DNA of 64,000 nt from DATLSM01 sp963722965 (lineage in GTDB: Bacteria > Actinomycetota > Thermoleophilia > Solirubrobacterales > 70-9). The number at the start of each line of letters is the position of its first letter. Positions within the stretch are counted from its first letter, which is position 1. Positions 24,894 through 36,000 of the stretch are shown here, in pieces. The DNA lies in assembly GCA_963722965.1 (NCBI GenBank), contig CAVROX010000001.1, positions 43,101 through 107,100 of the forward strand. Direction: 5' to 3'. Below the pieces are notes generated by a model. That model did no database searches and was not told where the DNA came from. It saw only the letters and a list, made by a program, of their open reading frames with translations. The position numbers and the translations under genes were made by a program.

Positions 24894-25934
24894 GGACTCA
24901 ATCGGTCCTCGCAACACTGGGTCATCAGTGAACGAACCGTAGCGGTGGGTCAGGAACTCTGGTTGGGATGGTTGTCGCGTGGGTGTCGTCGTGGAGGCTC
25001 GCCCGGAGGGCGGGCCGTAGGGACGAGACCCACGCGCAGCTACTACCCCGGGGGTGGCGGGGTGATCGTTCGTCCTTGTCTCGGGCTCAGCGGGCGGAGG
25101 CGAGGTGCTCGGGAAGTCTGGCCTAATTGGTTTCGAGCTGTGGCGGGCGCTCTCTCTGCTCGCCTCAGCTCGAACCCCGGCCGCGCCGCGTGGGCAACAT
25201 TCCCTCTCACCAGGGACGGCCTGAGCAAACATCGGCAGCCCGAGAGAGTCTAATCGGGCCGCGTACTTGACATCACGGTTGATCTATGTTCTAATTTTGC
25301 AGTTACTGGCGGCTTCCAGGAGGCGCAGCGTTTCGGTTTCGATGTTGCGCGGGAGCCCGCAGGGAAGCTGCGGAGGAGAAGAGCCAATGGCTCGGCTGGG
25401 GCTCGCGCGCTATCGTGAGCCTCCAGGGAGCCTGCGGTAGGGGAGAGGGGAATATCGGTGATCGACGACGCGAGGGGCGATTCCACGCGATCGGCTAGGT
25501 GCCAGGCGATCCGCCACGGTCGCACTGTCCACCGATTCCGCACCCCCCGGCTCTCCCGCTCTGACACCGCCGGGCCTCTGCAGCTGGCCGCCACCGGCGC
25601 TCCCCGGCCGAGGGCGCCTGGGGGGAGGCACGCCGGACCCCGACGGCCCCCGCCCAATCACCCTCCGCCGCCCTGGCATCCGGGGTTCAGGCCGGTTTGC
25701 TGTTCCCCATAGGGCGCCCGGCGAGCCCGCGTCGCAGCCAAGCGCCCCCACAGCGACCGCGGCTGACAATCCCCAACGGTCGGGCGGGAGGCCTGTTCAC
25801 TCAGCCGCACTCGACCCCCACACCCCCTCCGGCGCAGCCAGCACCGTCGACCCACCTGCCCTCGCGGAGGGCACCTCGTCCCCCGCTACCCTCGGCCTCC
25901 TCACTCTCGCCTCCTTCCACACCGGAGCCCCCGC
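24894..25934. other. 1-kb leader region of the first surface-protein cassette
   Basis: No recognisable gene. A good promoter lies at 25267-25295. After it the strand is C-rich and purine-poor. One plus-strand frame is open from 25462 to a TGA at 25936-25938 that overlaps the A1 start, but it has no ATG, GTG or TTG start that I could find and is Pro-rich, so I do not call it. Confidence 0.4.
25267..25295 (+). promoter_or_regulatory. Candidate sigma-70-type promoter upstream of A1
   Basis: TTGACA at 25267-25272, a 17-base spacer and TCTAAT at 25290-25295: a near-consensus -35/-10 pair in an A/T-rich island of otherwise very G/C-rich DNA. It would give a leader of about 630 bases before A1. Confidence 0.55.
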
Positions 25935-28900
25935 ATGACACCCCGACTCCGCCTCGTCCTCCTTGTCGCGCTCCTCGCCACTGTCACCTCGCTTACCCTC
26001 ACCGCCCCTCCCGCCTTCGCCTTCCCACCTCCCCATACTTTCGGCGACGAGATCACGGAGTTCTACCCTGAAGGCCTAGCGGTGGACTCATCTGACGACG
26101 TTTGGAGTGCCAACCACGAAGGCATCTTTGAGTACGGTCCATACCCTTCGACCACCCAGATCGGCGAACAACCAGAAGGGGGTTACGCTCGCTCCCTCGC
26201 CCGTGACAGCGTCAATGGCAACCTCTACGGCTCCTATGGTGAAACAGTCTCGGTATTTGAAGATGGCACCGGTCCCCTGCTCGAATCGCTCAACTTCGGT
26301 GCCTTCAGTGAATCCTATTTTCTCAGGGTTGCCACTGACAACTCGAGCCCATCGACCGGGCGCATCTATGTCAGCGGCGTCGACGGCGTGCGAGCCTTCG
26401 AACCGAACGGCACCAACCACGAATTCACCGGCCATGCGCCCTACATCAGTGGCAATGAACTCACTGGCACTCCCAGCGGCCCATTTGTTCAGCTATGGAG
26501 CGATGCTACAGACAGTAAGGGCAATATCTATGCCGTGGATCGCGGCAAGCGCGTCGTCGACGAGTTTGAACCCAGTGGCGAATTCGTCCGCGAATTCACC
26601 GGTGCCGGAGCGCCCGGCGGCTTCCAGGATGAACCGGCTGCCGTCGCCATCGACCCGACCACAGGTCATGTCCTGGTCAGCATCAATTTCGTCGGCGTCG
26701 ACGAATTCGATCCCTACGGTGGCTTCCTCAGCCAGCTCACCGACACCTCCGGAAGCGAACAGGGAGCTGCATTCGGAAATGGTCCTGCAAATATTGCCAC
26801 CAACTCCAAAGGCGATCTGTATATCGATCCCGGCATCGAAGCTCCGGCGGTCGATATTTTCACCCGTACTCCCGAATATCCCACCCTCACCTATCGGCCC
26901 GTCTCACACCTAACCCGCGACTCGGTCACCCTGGGCGCCAGCGTCGGCCCGTACGAAGGCGGTCCGATCACCGAATGCAGATTCGAATACGGCACCGATA
27001 CCGAATATACGCTTGGCAGCGAACCCTGCCTTGACACCGAAGGCCACGAGATCGGAACCGAAACCAACCCGATCGCATCCGAACCGCCGACCGAAGTCCA
27101 TGCAGACCTCATGCAAGAGCTTCGCGGCAACACCACGTACCACTACCGCCTGGTTCTCACCAACCCGACCGGGACCCTTGACGTCCCCGACCGCGAATTC
27201 GAAACCCCGCCGGCGGTCACCGACCTTGAAACCGAAGAAGCGACCGCGGTCGCCAATATAAGCGCCACTCTTCACGGCTCCTTCACTGCCGAAGCCGGGA
27301 TCGAAACCGAATACTTCTTCGAATACGGAACTTCCTCCAACTTTGGCCACAAGGAGCCCGCCCCTCCTGGCGTCGTTCCAGCCCCTCCGGTCGGAAGTCA
27401 GACCGAAGCAATCAGCACGGGAGTTGAAAACCTCGCCCCCAACACCACCTACCACTTTCGTGCTGTAGCGCGCAACAAATACGGTACGACGGACGGCCCA
27501 GAAAGGGAATTCACTACCTATCGCGCTCCGGCGATCGAAGCCTTCGCCACCTCGGAAGTCACCGCGACGTCTGCCGTCCTCCATGCCAAGATCAACCCGG
27601 AGGGATTCGAAACCATTTGCGAATTCGAATACGGCGTTTCTGTGAGTTACACCCAGATCGCCCCCTGCCCGGAGCCGCTGGAAGGGACTTCTGGCCAGGC
27701 CGTCCAGGTCCCCATTGGCAACCTTGAGCACGGGGTCACCTATCACTTCCGCGTCAGAGCTCAAAGCAAATGGGGGACCGTCGTCACCGAAGACCAGACC
27801 TTCGAATTCTCCCCCCCCAACTGCCCAAACTCCGGAGTGCGGCAGCAAACAGGCTCCGTCTACCTTCCCGACTGCCGCGCCTATGAGCTCGTCTCACCCT
27901 CCAACGCTAACGGCACCCTTCTCTTCGCCAATGGTCCGAACCCCGGTACTGCCACGAGCCCGTCCCGGTTCTCCTTCACCGGTGCCTTCAGTGCCCTTCC
28001 AGGCACCAATGTGATCGATACCGCCGGCGATCTCTACGTTGCTACCCGCACCAATAGCGGCTGGGTGTCCAGCTACGTAGGCCTCCCGGGCGATGTAACC
28101 GGTTGCGACGGTGGTCCTCCTACCGACCCCGTCAACAACGCTCCGGGCGGTCCTGTCATTCAGAACTCGGTCCTCACCAACTCCGATATGAGTCGATTCC
28201 TCAACTGGAACGACGGAACTGGGGATATGTGCCTCGCGGGACCTTACAGCGCGACCAGCGACAGCAACGTCGCTACTGACCAGCCGTCAGACGCGCCGTA
28301 CATGTGGGACTCCGATGGCGGCCTCATCGCCCACCTCCCCACCAGTCTCGAATCCACTCCCGGTGCCACCGCTGCTCTGAGCTGTCCGGAGTACGAATCC
28401 TCCGGATATCCGGCCATCTACCTTGGGGCGATCGCCGAATGCTCCGGGGAAGTCACCGCGTCCGGCGATTTCTCCCACCTCATATTCTCTTCTCGCAGCC
28501 TCTCATTCTCCGAATCCGAAGAACCGGCTGGTCTCACCCAGGCCCCGGGCTCCGCCTATGACGAAGATCTCGCCACCGGCAAGGTCACCATGATCTCCCG
28601 CCTCAAGAGCGGCCAGCCGATTCCCCAGGACCCCTCATTTGCCCCGGTTGCTCGCACTAACCCCGCTGGACCGCCTTACTCGCCCGGTGGCGCAGAAGAG
28701 TTCCTCCGCTTCCCTGCGATATCCACTGACGGGACCCATGTCCTGATCTCCACCGCAACCGCTCCCACCGAAATGTGCCTTTACTTCTTCCAGGCTGATT
28801 GCTATCGCTACACCGACACGCCGATTCACCTCTATATGAGAGTCGGCGACTCCGTCACAAAAGAAATCTCCGTCAATGAAACCACCGGCGAAAATGTCGG

Positions 28901-30059
28901 CGTCAATTTCCTCAGTATGGCCCCCGACGGCTCCAAGGTCTTTTTCACCTCTGAGGAACACCTCACCGCTGAAAACGTCGACCACGGTGGTCCAGCGCTC
29001 TATATGTGGAGTGAAGAAGGTGAAGAACATGGGCATCCGCTGACCTTGATCTCTAAGGGGGATAATCCGGGCAACCCAGGGGAACCGGGAAACACGGCGG
29101 CCTGCGATCCGATTGAAGAATGGACGACAAGCTGCGGAGTGACCGTCTATTCGGCAGCATCCTACCTTCTACGAAGCGGCGGCACAGCGGGGAACGGCGT
29201 TTCGGACAGCCCGATCGCCTCGGGCAGCGGTGACATCTACTTCTCCTCACCCGAGCAGCTCGATGGTGACCTCGGCGTGTTAAACCAGCAGAACCTCTAT
29301 GACTACCGCGAAGGGCGGGTGCAATACGTGACGACCCTCAGCAACGGACCGATCGTCCGCATTGAGGTAACTCCGACCGACAGCCATATGGCCTTTGTCA
29401 CTGCCTCGCGTCTTACTTCCTACGATAACGCCGGCCACCTCGAGATGTACTCCTACACACCCGCCACCGGCGCCATCGTCTGCGACTCATGCAACCCCAA
29501 CGGTCGTCCCGCTACGGCCGACGTCGAAGCCTCCCAGGACGGACGCTTTCTTACCGATGATGGCCGCGTATTCTTCTCTACCACCGAATCCCTCGTTCCG
29601 TCAGATACCAACCAGGCCGAGGATGTCTATGAGTTCGTGGATGGTCGACCACAGCTCATCACGCCGGGCACCGGCACTGCCACTCTGAGCACACAGACGT
29701 TCATTACTTCCAAGGAGATCCCCGGCCTCGTAGGGGTATCGGGCAACGGTAGCGATGTCTATTTCTCAACCTTCGACACCCTGCTGTCCGAAGATCACAA
29801 CGGCGACTTCTTGAAGTTCTACGACGCTCGCACCAACGGGGGCTTCCCTCAGCCCCCACCCGTTCCGCCCTGCGAAGCGGCCGAAGAGTGCCACGGCCCC
29901 GGTACCGAAGCTCCGGCGCTTCCCACCCAGGGCACGGCGGCCCACCTGAGCGGCGGTAACGCCAGCGCGGTTCCTCGTCATGGCAGGAAGCGCCACAAGC
30001 GGGCAAAGCACAGGCGCCATCACCGCCGACATGCCCACGGCCGGAAGGCAGACCGATGA
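25935..30059 (+). CDS. Secreted family-A surface protein, short type (A1)
   Basis: 1374 residues. A Sec signal peptide (RLVLLVALLATVTSLTLTAP, cut after AFA) is followed by NHL-type propeller repeats (about 35-310; AVAIDPTTGHVLVSI), three FN3-like repeats (about 310-625; each with FEYGT...TTYHFRAVARN), the family hinge CPNSGVRQQT...DCRAYELVS (from about 629), and a PD40-like propeller (APDGSKVFFTSEEHLT; TDDGRVFFSTTESLVP). Near the end comes the Cys motif AAEECHGPG (about 1315), then a Lys/Arg/His-rich tail. GGAG lies eight bases before the ATG. The stop overlaps the next start (ATGA). Presumably extracellular or wall-attached; the binding partner is unknown. Confidence 0.88.
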   Translation: MTPRLRLVLLVALLATVTSLTLTAPPAFAFPPPHTFGDEITEFYPEGLAVDSSDDVWSANHEGIFEYGPYPSTTQIGEQPEGGYARSLARDSVNGNLYGSYGETVSVFEDGTGPLLESLNFGAFSESYFLRVATDNSSPSTGRIYVSGVDGVRAFEPNGTNHEFTGHAPYISGNELTGTPSGPFVQLWSDATDSKGNIYAVDRGKRVVDEFEPSGEFVREFTGAGAPGGFQDEPAAVAIDPTTGHVLVSINFVGVDEFDPYGGFLSQLTDTSGSEQGAAFGNGPANIATNSKGDLYIDPGIEAPAVDIFTRTPEYPTLTYRPVSHLTRDSVTLGASVGPYEGGPITECRFEYGTDTEYTLGSEPCLDTEGHEIGTETNPIASEPPTEVHADLMQELRGNTTYHYRLVLTNPTGTLDVPDREFETPPAVTDLETEEATAVANISATLHGSFTAEAGIETEYFFEYGTSSNFGHKEPAPPGVVPAPPVGSQTEAISTGVENLAPNTTYHFRAVARNKYGTTDGPEREFTTYRAPAIEAFATSEVTATSAVLHAKINPEGFETICEFEYGVSVSYTQIAPCPEPLEGTSGQAVQVPIGNLEHGVTYHFRVRAQSKWGTVVTEDQTFEFSPPNCPNSGVRQQTGSVYLPDCRAYELVSPSNANGTLLFANGPNPGTATSPSRFSFTGAFSALPGTNVIDTAGDLYVATRTNSGWVSSYVGLPGDVTGCDGGPPTDPVNNAPGGPVIQNSVLTNSDMSRFLNWNDGTGDMCLAGPYSATSDSNVATDQPSDAPYMWDSDGGLIAHLPTSLESTPGATAALSCPEYESSGYPAIYLGAIAECSGEVTASGDFSHLIFSSRSLSFSESEEPAGLTQAPGSAYDEDLATGKVTMISRLKSGQPIPQDPSFAPVARTNPAGPPYSPGGAEEFLRFPAISTDGTHVLISTATAPTEMCLYFFQADCYRYTDTPIHLYMRVGDSVTKEISVNETTGENVGVNFLSMAPDGSKVFFTSEEHLTAENVDHGGPALYMWSEEGEEHGHPLTLISKGDNPGNPGEPGNTAACDPIEEWTTSCGVTVYSAASYLLRSGGTAGNGVSDSPIASGSGDIYFSSPEQLDGDLGVLNQQNLYDYREGRVQYVTTLSNGPIVRIEVTPTDSHMAFVTASRLTSYDNAGHLEMYSYTPATGAIVCDSCNPNGRPATADVEASQDGRFLTDDGRVFFSTTESLVPSDTNQAEDVYEFVDGRPQLITPGTGTATLSTQTFITSKEIPGLVGVSGNGSDVYFSTFDTLLSEDHNGDFLKFYDARTNGGFPQPPPVPPCEAAEECHGPGTEAPALPTQGTAAHLSGGNASAVPRHGRKRHKRAKHRRHHRRHAHGRKADR

Positions 30060-33007
30060 GCCTGTCAGCACCTTGCCCCGAGCAAGTGGCGAGGCCCTTG
30101 TGCTCGACGCCTCGTCTAGGGGCCATCGGTGTGGTGGGGTTGTTCGTGGTGGGGATGCTCCTACACGTGGCGTCGGCGTCCGCCAGCGTCCAGATCAGCA
30201 ATTTCAACGCCCTGCCCTCGATCACTCAGGCCGGAGGGCACCCAGATTTCGACTTCGAATACAGCCTGACCGGCCACAACGATATGCCCAATCCCTGCGA
30301 CTGCAACGACGCCAAGAACGTCATCGCCCATCTCCCCGCCGGTCTCATCGCCAATCCCCATGCCACTCCGCAGTGCAACATCGCTGAATTCTCCTCTGAC
30401 CTGTGTCCCGTCGACTCACAGCTCGGAGTTGCCAGGGTCTCGGTCTCAACTCTGGCGACCACGGGAACGGGCGGAGCGACCGAATTCCTTGCTCCCCTCT
30501 TCAATCTCGTACCCCCTCCCGATCAGCCTGCGCTCCTTGGCTTCAAGAGCGGCTTCCTCAACACCCCCACCTTTGAGAACGTCAGTACCCGCACCGATAG
30601 TGACTACGGACTTGATATTGCCGCCTTCGGTATCAACCATTTCGCCCCGTTTGTCGGTTTCCAGCAGATCACCTGGGGCATCCCCGCGGCGCCCGTACAC
30701 GATGCTCTCCGCTTTGGCTTCGGGCAGGTCCCGGCTACTCAGCCTGGGCTCGGCGCCCATCAGCACCCCTTCCTCTGCGACAAAGACGGGAATCCAAGCA
30801 CCGCTAATCTCGCCACGGACTACCAGCTGTGTCCGTACGGTAGCTTCCCTGGCGGCCCTGCGGGTACCGAGCCCGGCGGCCCCGGCGGCCCGGTCTCATC
30901 TAACAGCCCCCAAGAACCGTTCCTCCAGAATCCCACCACCTGCGGAGCCAATTCTCTGCAATCCTCGCTCGACGTCCTTGCCTACGACGGCGGTGAATCA
31001 CACGCTTCCTCCACCTGGCCGCCCACGACGGATTGTGACCAGCTCTCCTTCAATCCCTCCCAATCGATTGCCCCCACGACGACCGCTGCCGATAGTCCCT
31101 CGGGCGCCGAATTTCGGCTCACCATACCCCAGTTCGAGAGCCCCTCCGTCCCATCCCCCTCTGAGCTGCGCGCCGCGCACATCACCCTTCCGGCCGGCTT
31201 CTCTCTCGCCCCCAACGTCACCAACGGCAAGCAGACCTGCTCTGAATCCGAAGCCAAGATGGGCGCCTACGCCTCCGCCGAAGCAGGTCACTGCCCCGAA
31301 GACTCCAAGATCGGCACGCTCCTGGTTGAAACCCCGGTGTTGCCCGGCCCTCTCCTCGGCGCCGTCTACCTCGGTGAAGCCAAACCCGGCAACCGTTTCC
31401 GCATGTTCTTGGTCTTCGACGGATTCGGTGTCCACGTTAAGCTGCCCGGGACGATCACCCCCGATCCTGCCACCGGGCAGATCGAGATCGACTTCCAGAA
31501 CCTCCCCCAGGCTCCGTTCGCCTATTTCAACGCTCACTTCTTCGGCTCCGAGCGCGGCCCGCTCGATACCCCCACTCAGTGCGGCACCTATGAAGTCACA
31601 AACGAATGGACGCCCTGGGACTCCGCCATATCAAGCCAAGTCTCCCGCCAGTTCTTCACCATCGACGAAGGTCCCAATGGCACCCCATGTCCGAACGGGC
31701 CCCGCATCTTCCACCCCGGCTTCCAGGCCGCGGCTGCCGCAAACACCGCCGGCGAGCACACCGCGTTCTCGCTTGTCCTGAGGAGGGAAGACGGTGAACA
31801 GAACCTCGCCGCCCTGAACGTCACGACGCCGTCCGGCCTGACCGCGACTCTCAAGGGCCTCACCTATTGCCCGGAGGCTGCGATCGTCGCCGCTGCGCTT
31901 GAAGGCCACTCCGGCCTCACCGAGCTGGCGGCTCCCAGCTGTCCCGCGTCGAGTCTGGTCGGCGAAGTGATTGCTGGTGCCGGCCCCGGCACCCACCCCC
32001 TCTACCTGCCCGGTCGGGTCTACCTCGCCGGACCCTACAAAGCCGCCCCGCTCAGCTTCGTCATTATCACGCCGGCGGTCTCCGGTGGCTATGACCTCGG
32101 CAACGTCCTGACCCGCGTCGCCCTGCAGATCAACGCTGAAACCGCCCAGGTAACCGCGGTTTCCGACCCCTTGCCGGAGATCTTCGGAGGGATTCCCCTG
32201 CGTCTGCGTTCGATCCTGGTCAACCTCAACCGACCCAATTTCGCCCTCAACCCGACCAACTGCAAGCCGCTCGAAGTCAAAGCTGAGGTCTTTGGCTCCG
32301 AAGGCGCAACGTCCACCTCCAACCAGTACTTCCAGGTCGCCAACTGCGCCACCCTCGCCTTCACTCCCAAGCTCGCCATCCGTCTCTCCGGCTCGACCAA
32401 GCAGGCCGGCAACCCCGCCCTCACCGCCACCCTCACCGCCAAGCCGGGCGAAGCCAACATCTTCCGTACCCAGGTCACACTGCCCCACACCGAGCTCGTC
32501 GACAACGCCCACATCAATCAACCCTGCACCCGCGTCCAGTTCGCCGAAGGTCACAACCCGGGTGAAAAGTGCCCATCCTCCTCGATCCTGGGCTTCGCTC
32601 AGGCCGAGACGCCCCTCCTCGCGAAGCCCCTCGAAGGACCGATATATCTCCGCACAACCGGTCGCGCAGCCGGCCTCCCCGACGTCGTCGCCGCCCTCAA
32701 CGGTCAGATCGACATCGCCCTCGCCGGCCGCGTTGACTCCGTTGGCGGTCGCCTTCGCACCACCTTCGAAACCGTCCCCGACGCACCGATCACCAAAGCC
32801 GTTCTCAGCTTCGACGGCGGCCGCAAGGGCATCATCGAGAACTCTCCCGGCCTCTGCTCCCACACCCTCCACGTAACGGCCGCCATCACCGGCCAGAACG
32901 GCAAGACTGCAAACCAGAATCCGGTTCTTCAGACCCCCTGCCACAAGCTCCGCAAGCGGGACCATCGCACTCGAGCTAGTCGCGTGAACAAGGAAGGGGG
33001 TCATTGA
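30056..33007 (+). CDS. Secreted family-B surface protein, type 1 (B1)
   Basis: 983 residues, coupled to A1 by ATGA. The signal peptide covers VVGLFVVGMLLHVASASA. The body is four tandem modules of about 150-230 residues, each with a lipid-like 'LPAGL/LPAGF' strand and CPxxSxxG: CPVDSQLG (about 117), CPEDSKIG (about 412), CPASSLVG (about 628) and CPSSSILG (about 838). Three of these are followed 10-30 residues on by PLLGAVYLGE, LPGRVYLAGP or PLEGPIYLRT. The end is Arg/Lys/His-rich (LRKRDHRTRAS). I do not recognise a named domain. Paired with family A in every cassette, so the products probably act together outside the cell; that is inference. Confidence 0.85.
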   Translation: MSLSAPCPEQVARPLCSTPRLGAIGVVGLFVVGMLLHVASASASVQISNFNALPSITQAGGHPDFDFEYSLTGHNDMPNPCDCNDAKNVIAHLPAGLIANPHATPQCNIAEFSSDLCPVDSQLGVARVSVSTLATTGTGGATEFLAPLFNLVPPPDQPALLGFKSGFLNTPTFENVSTRTDSDYGLDIAAFGINHFAPFVGFQQITWGIPAAPVHDALRFGFGQVPATQPGLGAHQHPFLCDKDGNPSTANLATDYQLCPYGSFPGGPAGTEPGGPGGPVSSNSPQEPFLQNPTTCGANSLQSSLDVLAYDGGESHASSTWPPTTDCDQLSFNPSQSIAPTTTAADSPSGAEFRLTIPQFESPSVPSPSELRAAHITLPAGFSLAPNVTNGKQTCSESEAKMGAYASAEAGHCPEDSKIGTLLVETPVLPGPLLGAVYLGEAKPGNRFRMFLVFDGFGVHVKLPGTITPDPATGQIEIDFQNLPQAPFAYFNAHFFGSERGPLDTPTQCGTYEVTNEWTPWDSAISSQVSRQFFTIDEGPNGTPCPNGPRIFHPGFQAAAAANTAGEHTAFSLVLRREDGEQNLAALNVTTPSGLTATLKGLTYCPEAAIVAAALEGHSGLTELAAPSCPASSLVGEVIAGAGPGTHPLYLPGRVYLAGPYKAAPLSFVIITPAVSGGYDLGNVLTRVALQINAETAQVTAVSDPLPEIFGGIPLRLRSILVNLNRPNFALNPTNCKPLEVKAEVFGSEGATSTSNQYFQVANCATLAFTPKLAIRLSGSTKQAGNPALTATLTAKPGEANIFRTQVTLPHTELVDNAHINQPCTRVQFAEGHNPGEKCPSSSILGFAQAETPLLAKPLEGPIYLRTTGRAAGLPDVVAALNGQIDIALAGRVDSVGGRLRTTFETVPDAPITKAVLSFDGGRKGIIENSPGLCSHTLHVTAAITGQNGKTANQNPVLQTPCHKLRKRDHRTRASRVNKEGGH

Positions 33008-36000
33008 TGCGGCCCGAGCTTAAAGTTCAACTTGCCAGGGTTGTGTGCGCAGTCGCGGGGCTGACTGTCACAGGACTATTTCTGCTCGCCCCCCAAGCCT
33101 CCGCACTGAGTGGACATGTCTTTTCCACCTCCTTTGCCGGCTCGGGAACCAACGCCCTTGCCAGCACTGGCAACGGTCCCCAGGGTGAAGGCCTCTCCAG
33201 CCCGTCCGACGTCGCCGTCGATCAGTCCACCCACGATCTTTACGTCACAGATCCTGAGAACCACCGCGTGGAGAAATTTAGCTCGTCCGGTGAATTCCTT
33301 CTCATGTTTGGCGAAGGAGTCAACAGGCGAGAGGCCGAGGCGATCCAAGCCAAGGAAGCGCTCGGCGAATCGCCTACCCCCGCCGAACTCCAGGCCGAGA
33401 GCATCTGCACCAGCGAACCCGGCGAAGAGTGTCAACCCGGTACCGCATCGTTTGACCCCGTCTATCTCGCCGTCGACAACTCCGGTGACCTTTCAGCTGG
33501 CGATGTCTACGTCGAATATTATTCCGACCTTGAATACCATGAATACGAAGTCCACGTCGCCAAGTTCGACTCCCACGGAACTCCCATCACCGCTTGGCAA
33601 AGCAATGGCCAAGTCTACGTTGAATCCCACCCCCGCTCGCTCACCGTCGACCCCAACGGCAACCTATTCGCTGGCGGGGGCTTGGAGCTCGGTCAATTCG
33701 GCTCGCCGATTCCCAATTCTTCCGTCCCCGGCGGCCGCGTCGTCTTCGGCCAAGACGAAAACGTCTTCGCCGCTCAGGGAGCCACCGTCGACGAGTTCGG
33801 CCCGACCGGTACCGATCTCGGCCGCGTCACCGGCCCAGGCTTCACCGGCCCTCCAACCGCGCTGGCCTCAGACCTCTCCAACGGCCAGCTCTACGTCGCC
33901 GACGCAGGTGCGCCTATCCGCCACTACGACACCTCCTGCGAAGCCTCCGATGCCCCCTGTGTGGCCACCGACTCCTTCGGCGGCCCTGAACTCGGCAGGG
34001 CCACCGGTCTGGCGATCGATGAATCCTCAGAAGTCGTATATGCCGCCGACCCCGGCAACCACCGCGTTGACGTATTCACCCCTGCTCCATTCCTCCCAGA
34101 CGTCAGCGCCACCCCGGCCACCCCCGGCCCGACCGATACAGAAGCCACTCTCGCTGGCACCGTCGACCCCGCCGCCGCCGGCGAAGTTACCGCCTGTGAG
34201 TTCTCCTATCTGAGCGACGCCGCTTTCAAGGCCGACCAGGCCAATGAGGTTCAGGCCCTGACCCTTGCCGGAGCTACCGGAGGCAACTTCGACCTCACCT
34301 TCGAAGGCCAGAAGACCGGCGCCACCGGCAGCGGCGAACTCTACCCCGGCTTCCCTTCGATTTTTCAGTCCGTGGCCGTATCCAGTGGCGCCTTTATCCC
34401 TGGGGAGGAAATCTCAGGTGAAGGCATCCCTCCCGGAACAACCATCGCCTATGCCTTTGGAGAATACGTCGGCATGTCTGAAGCAGCCACCAGCGTCGGC
34501 CGCGTCTCTCTCACCGCCGACCTTCCCTATAACGCGACCGCTGAAACCGTCCAGAGCGCCCTCACTGCCCTCCCCGCGATCGGCTCCGGCAACGTCGAAG
34601 TCACCGGCTCCGAAGGCGGCCCCTACACGATCGAATTCACCGGTGCCCTGGCTCGCCATAACGTCCCTCAATTGAGTGCCGGCTCGTCCGCCCTAACCCC
34701 GGGCGGCGCCACGGCATCGGTCGAAACCACCGCTCAGGGCAACGACGGCTGGGCCAACGCAACCTCTGTCCCGTGCCAGCCGGCAACCGTCCCGAATTCA
34801 GGTCAAAAAGCCGAAGTCAGCGCGGGGCTCACCGGCCTCACGCCCGAGACCACCTATCACTACCGCGTCGCCGCCACTGATGCGGCAGGTACCGCTCGAA
34901 GTTCCAGCACCACCTTTACTCCCCACAAGGTCATCGGCCTGACCACAGAGCCGCCTACCCAACTGACGGGAGCCACCGCGACCCTGAACGCGTCTCTGCT
35001 CGGCGACGGCACCTCTACCCATTACCACTTCCAGTGGGGAACAACCGAATCCTATAGCCACGAAACCACTGTCCGCGAAATCGCCTCCCCTCATGGGCCC
35101 GTGCCCACCGAACTTCACGATGGCATCGAAGGTCTTCAGCCCGTTACGACCTATCACTACCGGGTCGTTGCACAAAACGGTGCCGGAGAAACCAGCCTTG
35201 GGGAAGATCAGCGGTTCGCCACGCCGCCCGGCGCCCCCAGGATCCAGGCCGAGTCGGTTGCCGCTGTTCACACCGAGTCGGCCCGGACTACTGCCCAGGT
35301 CAACCCCGAAGCCGGCGACACCGTCTATCACCTCGAATACGGCACCACTGCATGCTCGACTCATCCCGACCCATGCGTCGCCACCCCGGTGCTGGCAGGC
35401 CTGGCCGGGGCCGGCACGGCCTATGTGGAAGCTTCCGTTCCCGTCCTCGGCCTGGCTGCCGGTACCACCTACCACTACCGCTTCGTGGCTGAAAACGTCA
35501 CAGCCACGACCTATGGGGCCGATCGGACCTTTACCACACACACATTTGTCAAGGAACCAGGCGAACCCTGTCCCAACTCACACGTGCGACAGCAGACAAG
35601 CTCTGCCGGCCTCCTTGACTGCCGAGCATATGAGCTGGTCTCTGCTGGCAATGCCGGCGGCTATGACGTCGAGTCAAATCTGATTCCCGGACAGGCTCCC
35701 TACGGGGCCTACCCCGAAGCTGAAGGCCGCGTCCTCTACGGCGTCCACGGTGGCGGCATCCCCGGTACCGACCATCCGACCGACCGCGGCGTCGATCCCT
35801 ATGTGGCCGTCCGCGGAGGAGAAGGATGGTCGACCGAATACGTCGGGGTCCCCGCCGACAACCCCTTCGCAGCCGGGCCCTTCTCCTCAACCCCTACGGG
35901 TGTTGACTCAAGCCTCGATACCTTCTCCTTTGGAGGCCCGGGCAGCTGCTCGCCGTGCTTTGCCGACGGCTCCACCGGCATCCCCGTTCACCTGCCGGAC

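Noticed and set aside
291..25337. AGGCGCAGCGTTTCGG shared by 291-306 and 25321-25336 as a mobile repeat
   Set aside because: Only 16 bases match and the flanks differ; could be chance in high-GC DNA or a short dispersed repeat that cannot be supported from two copies.
31631..33004. 457-residue minus-strand frame inside B1
   Set aside because: Gly/Val/Asp-rich antisense shadow of a gene with signal peptide and repeated motifs; similar shadows occur under all surface genes.
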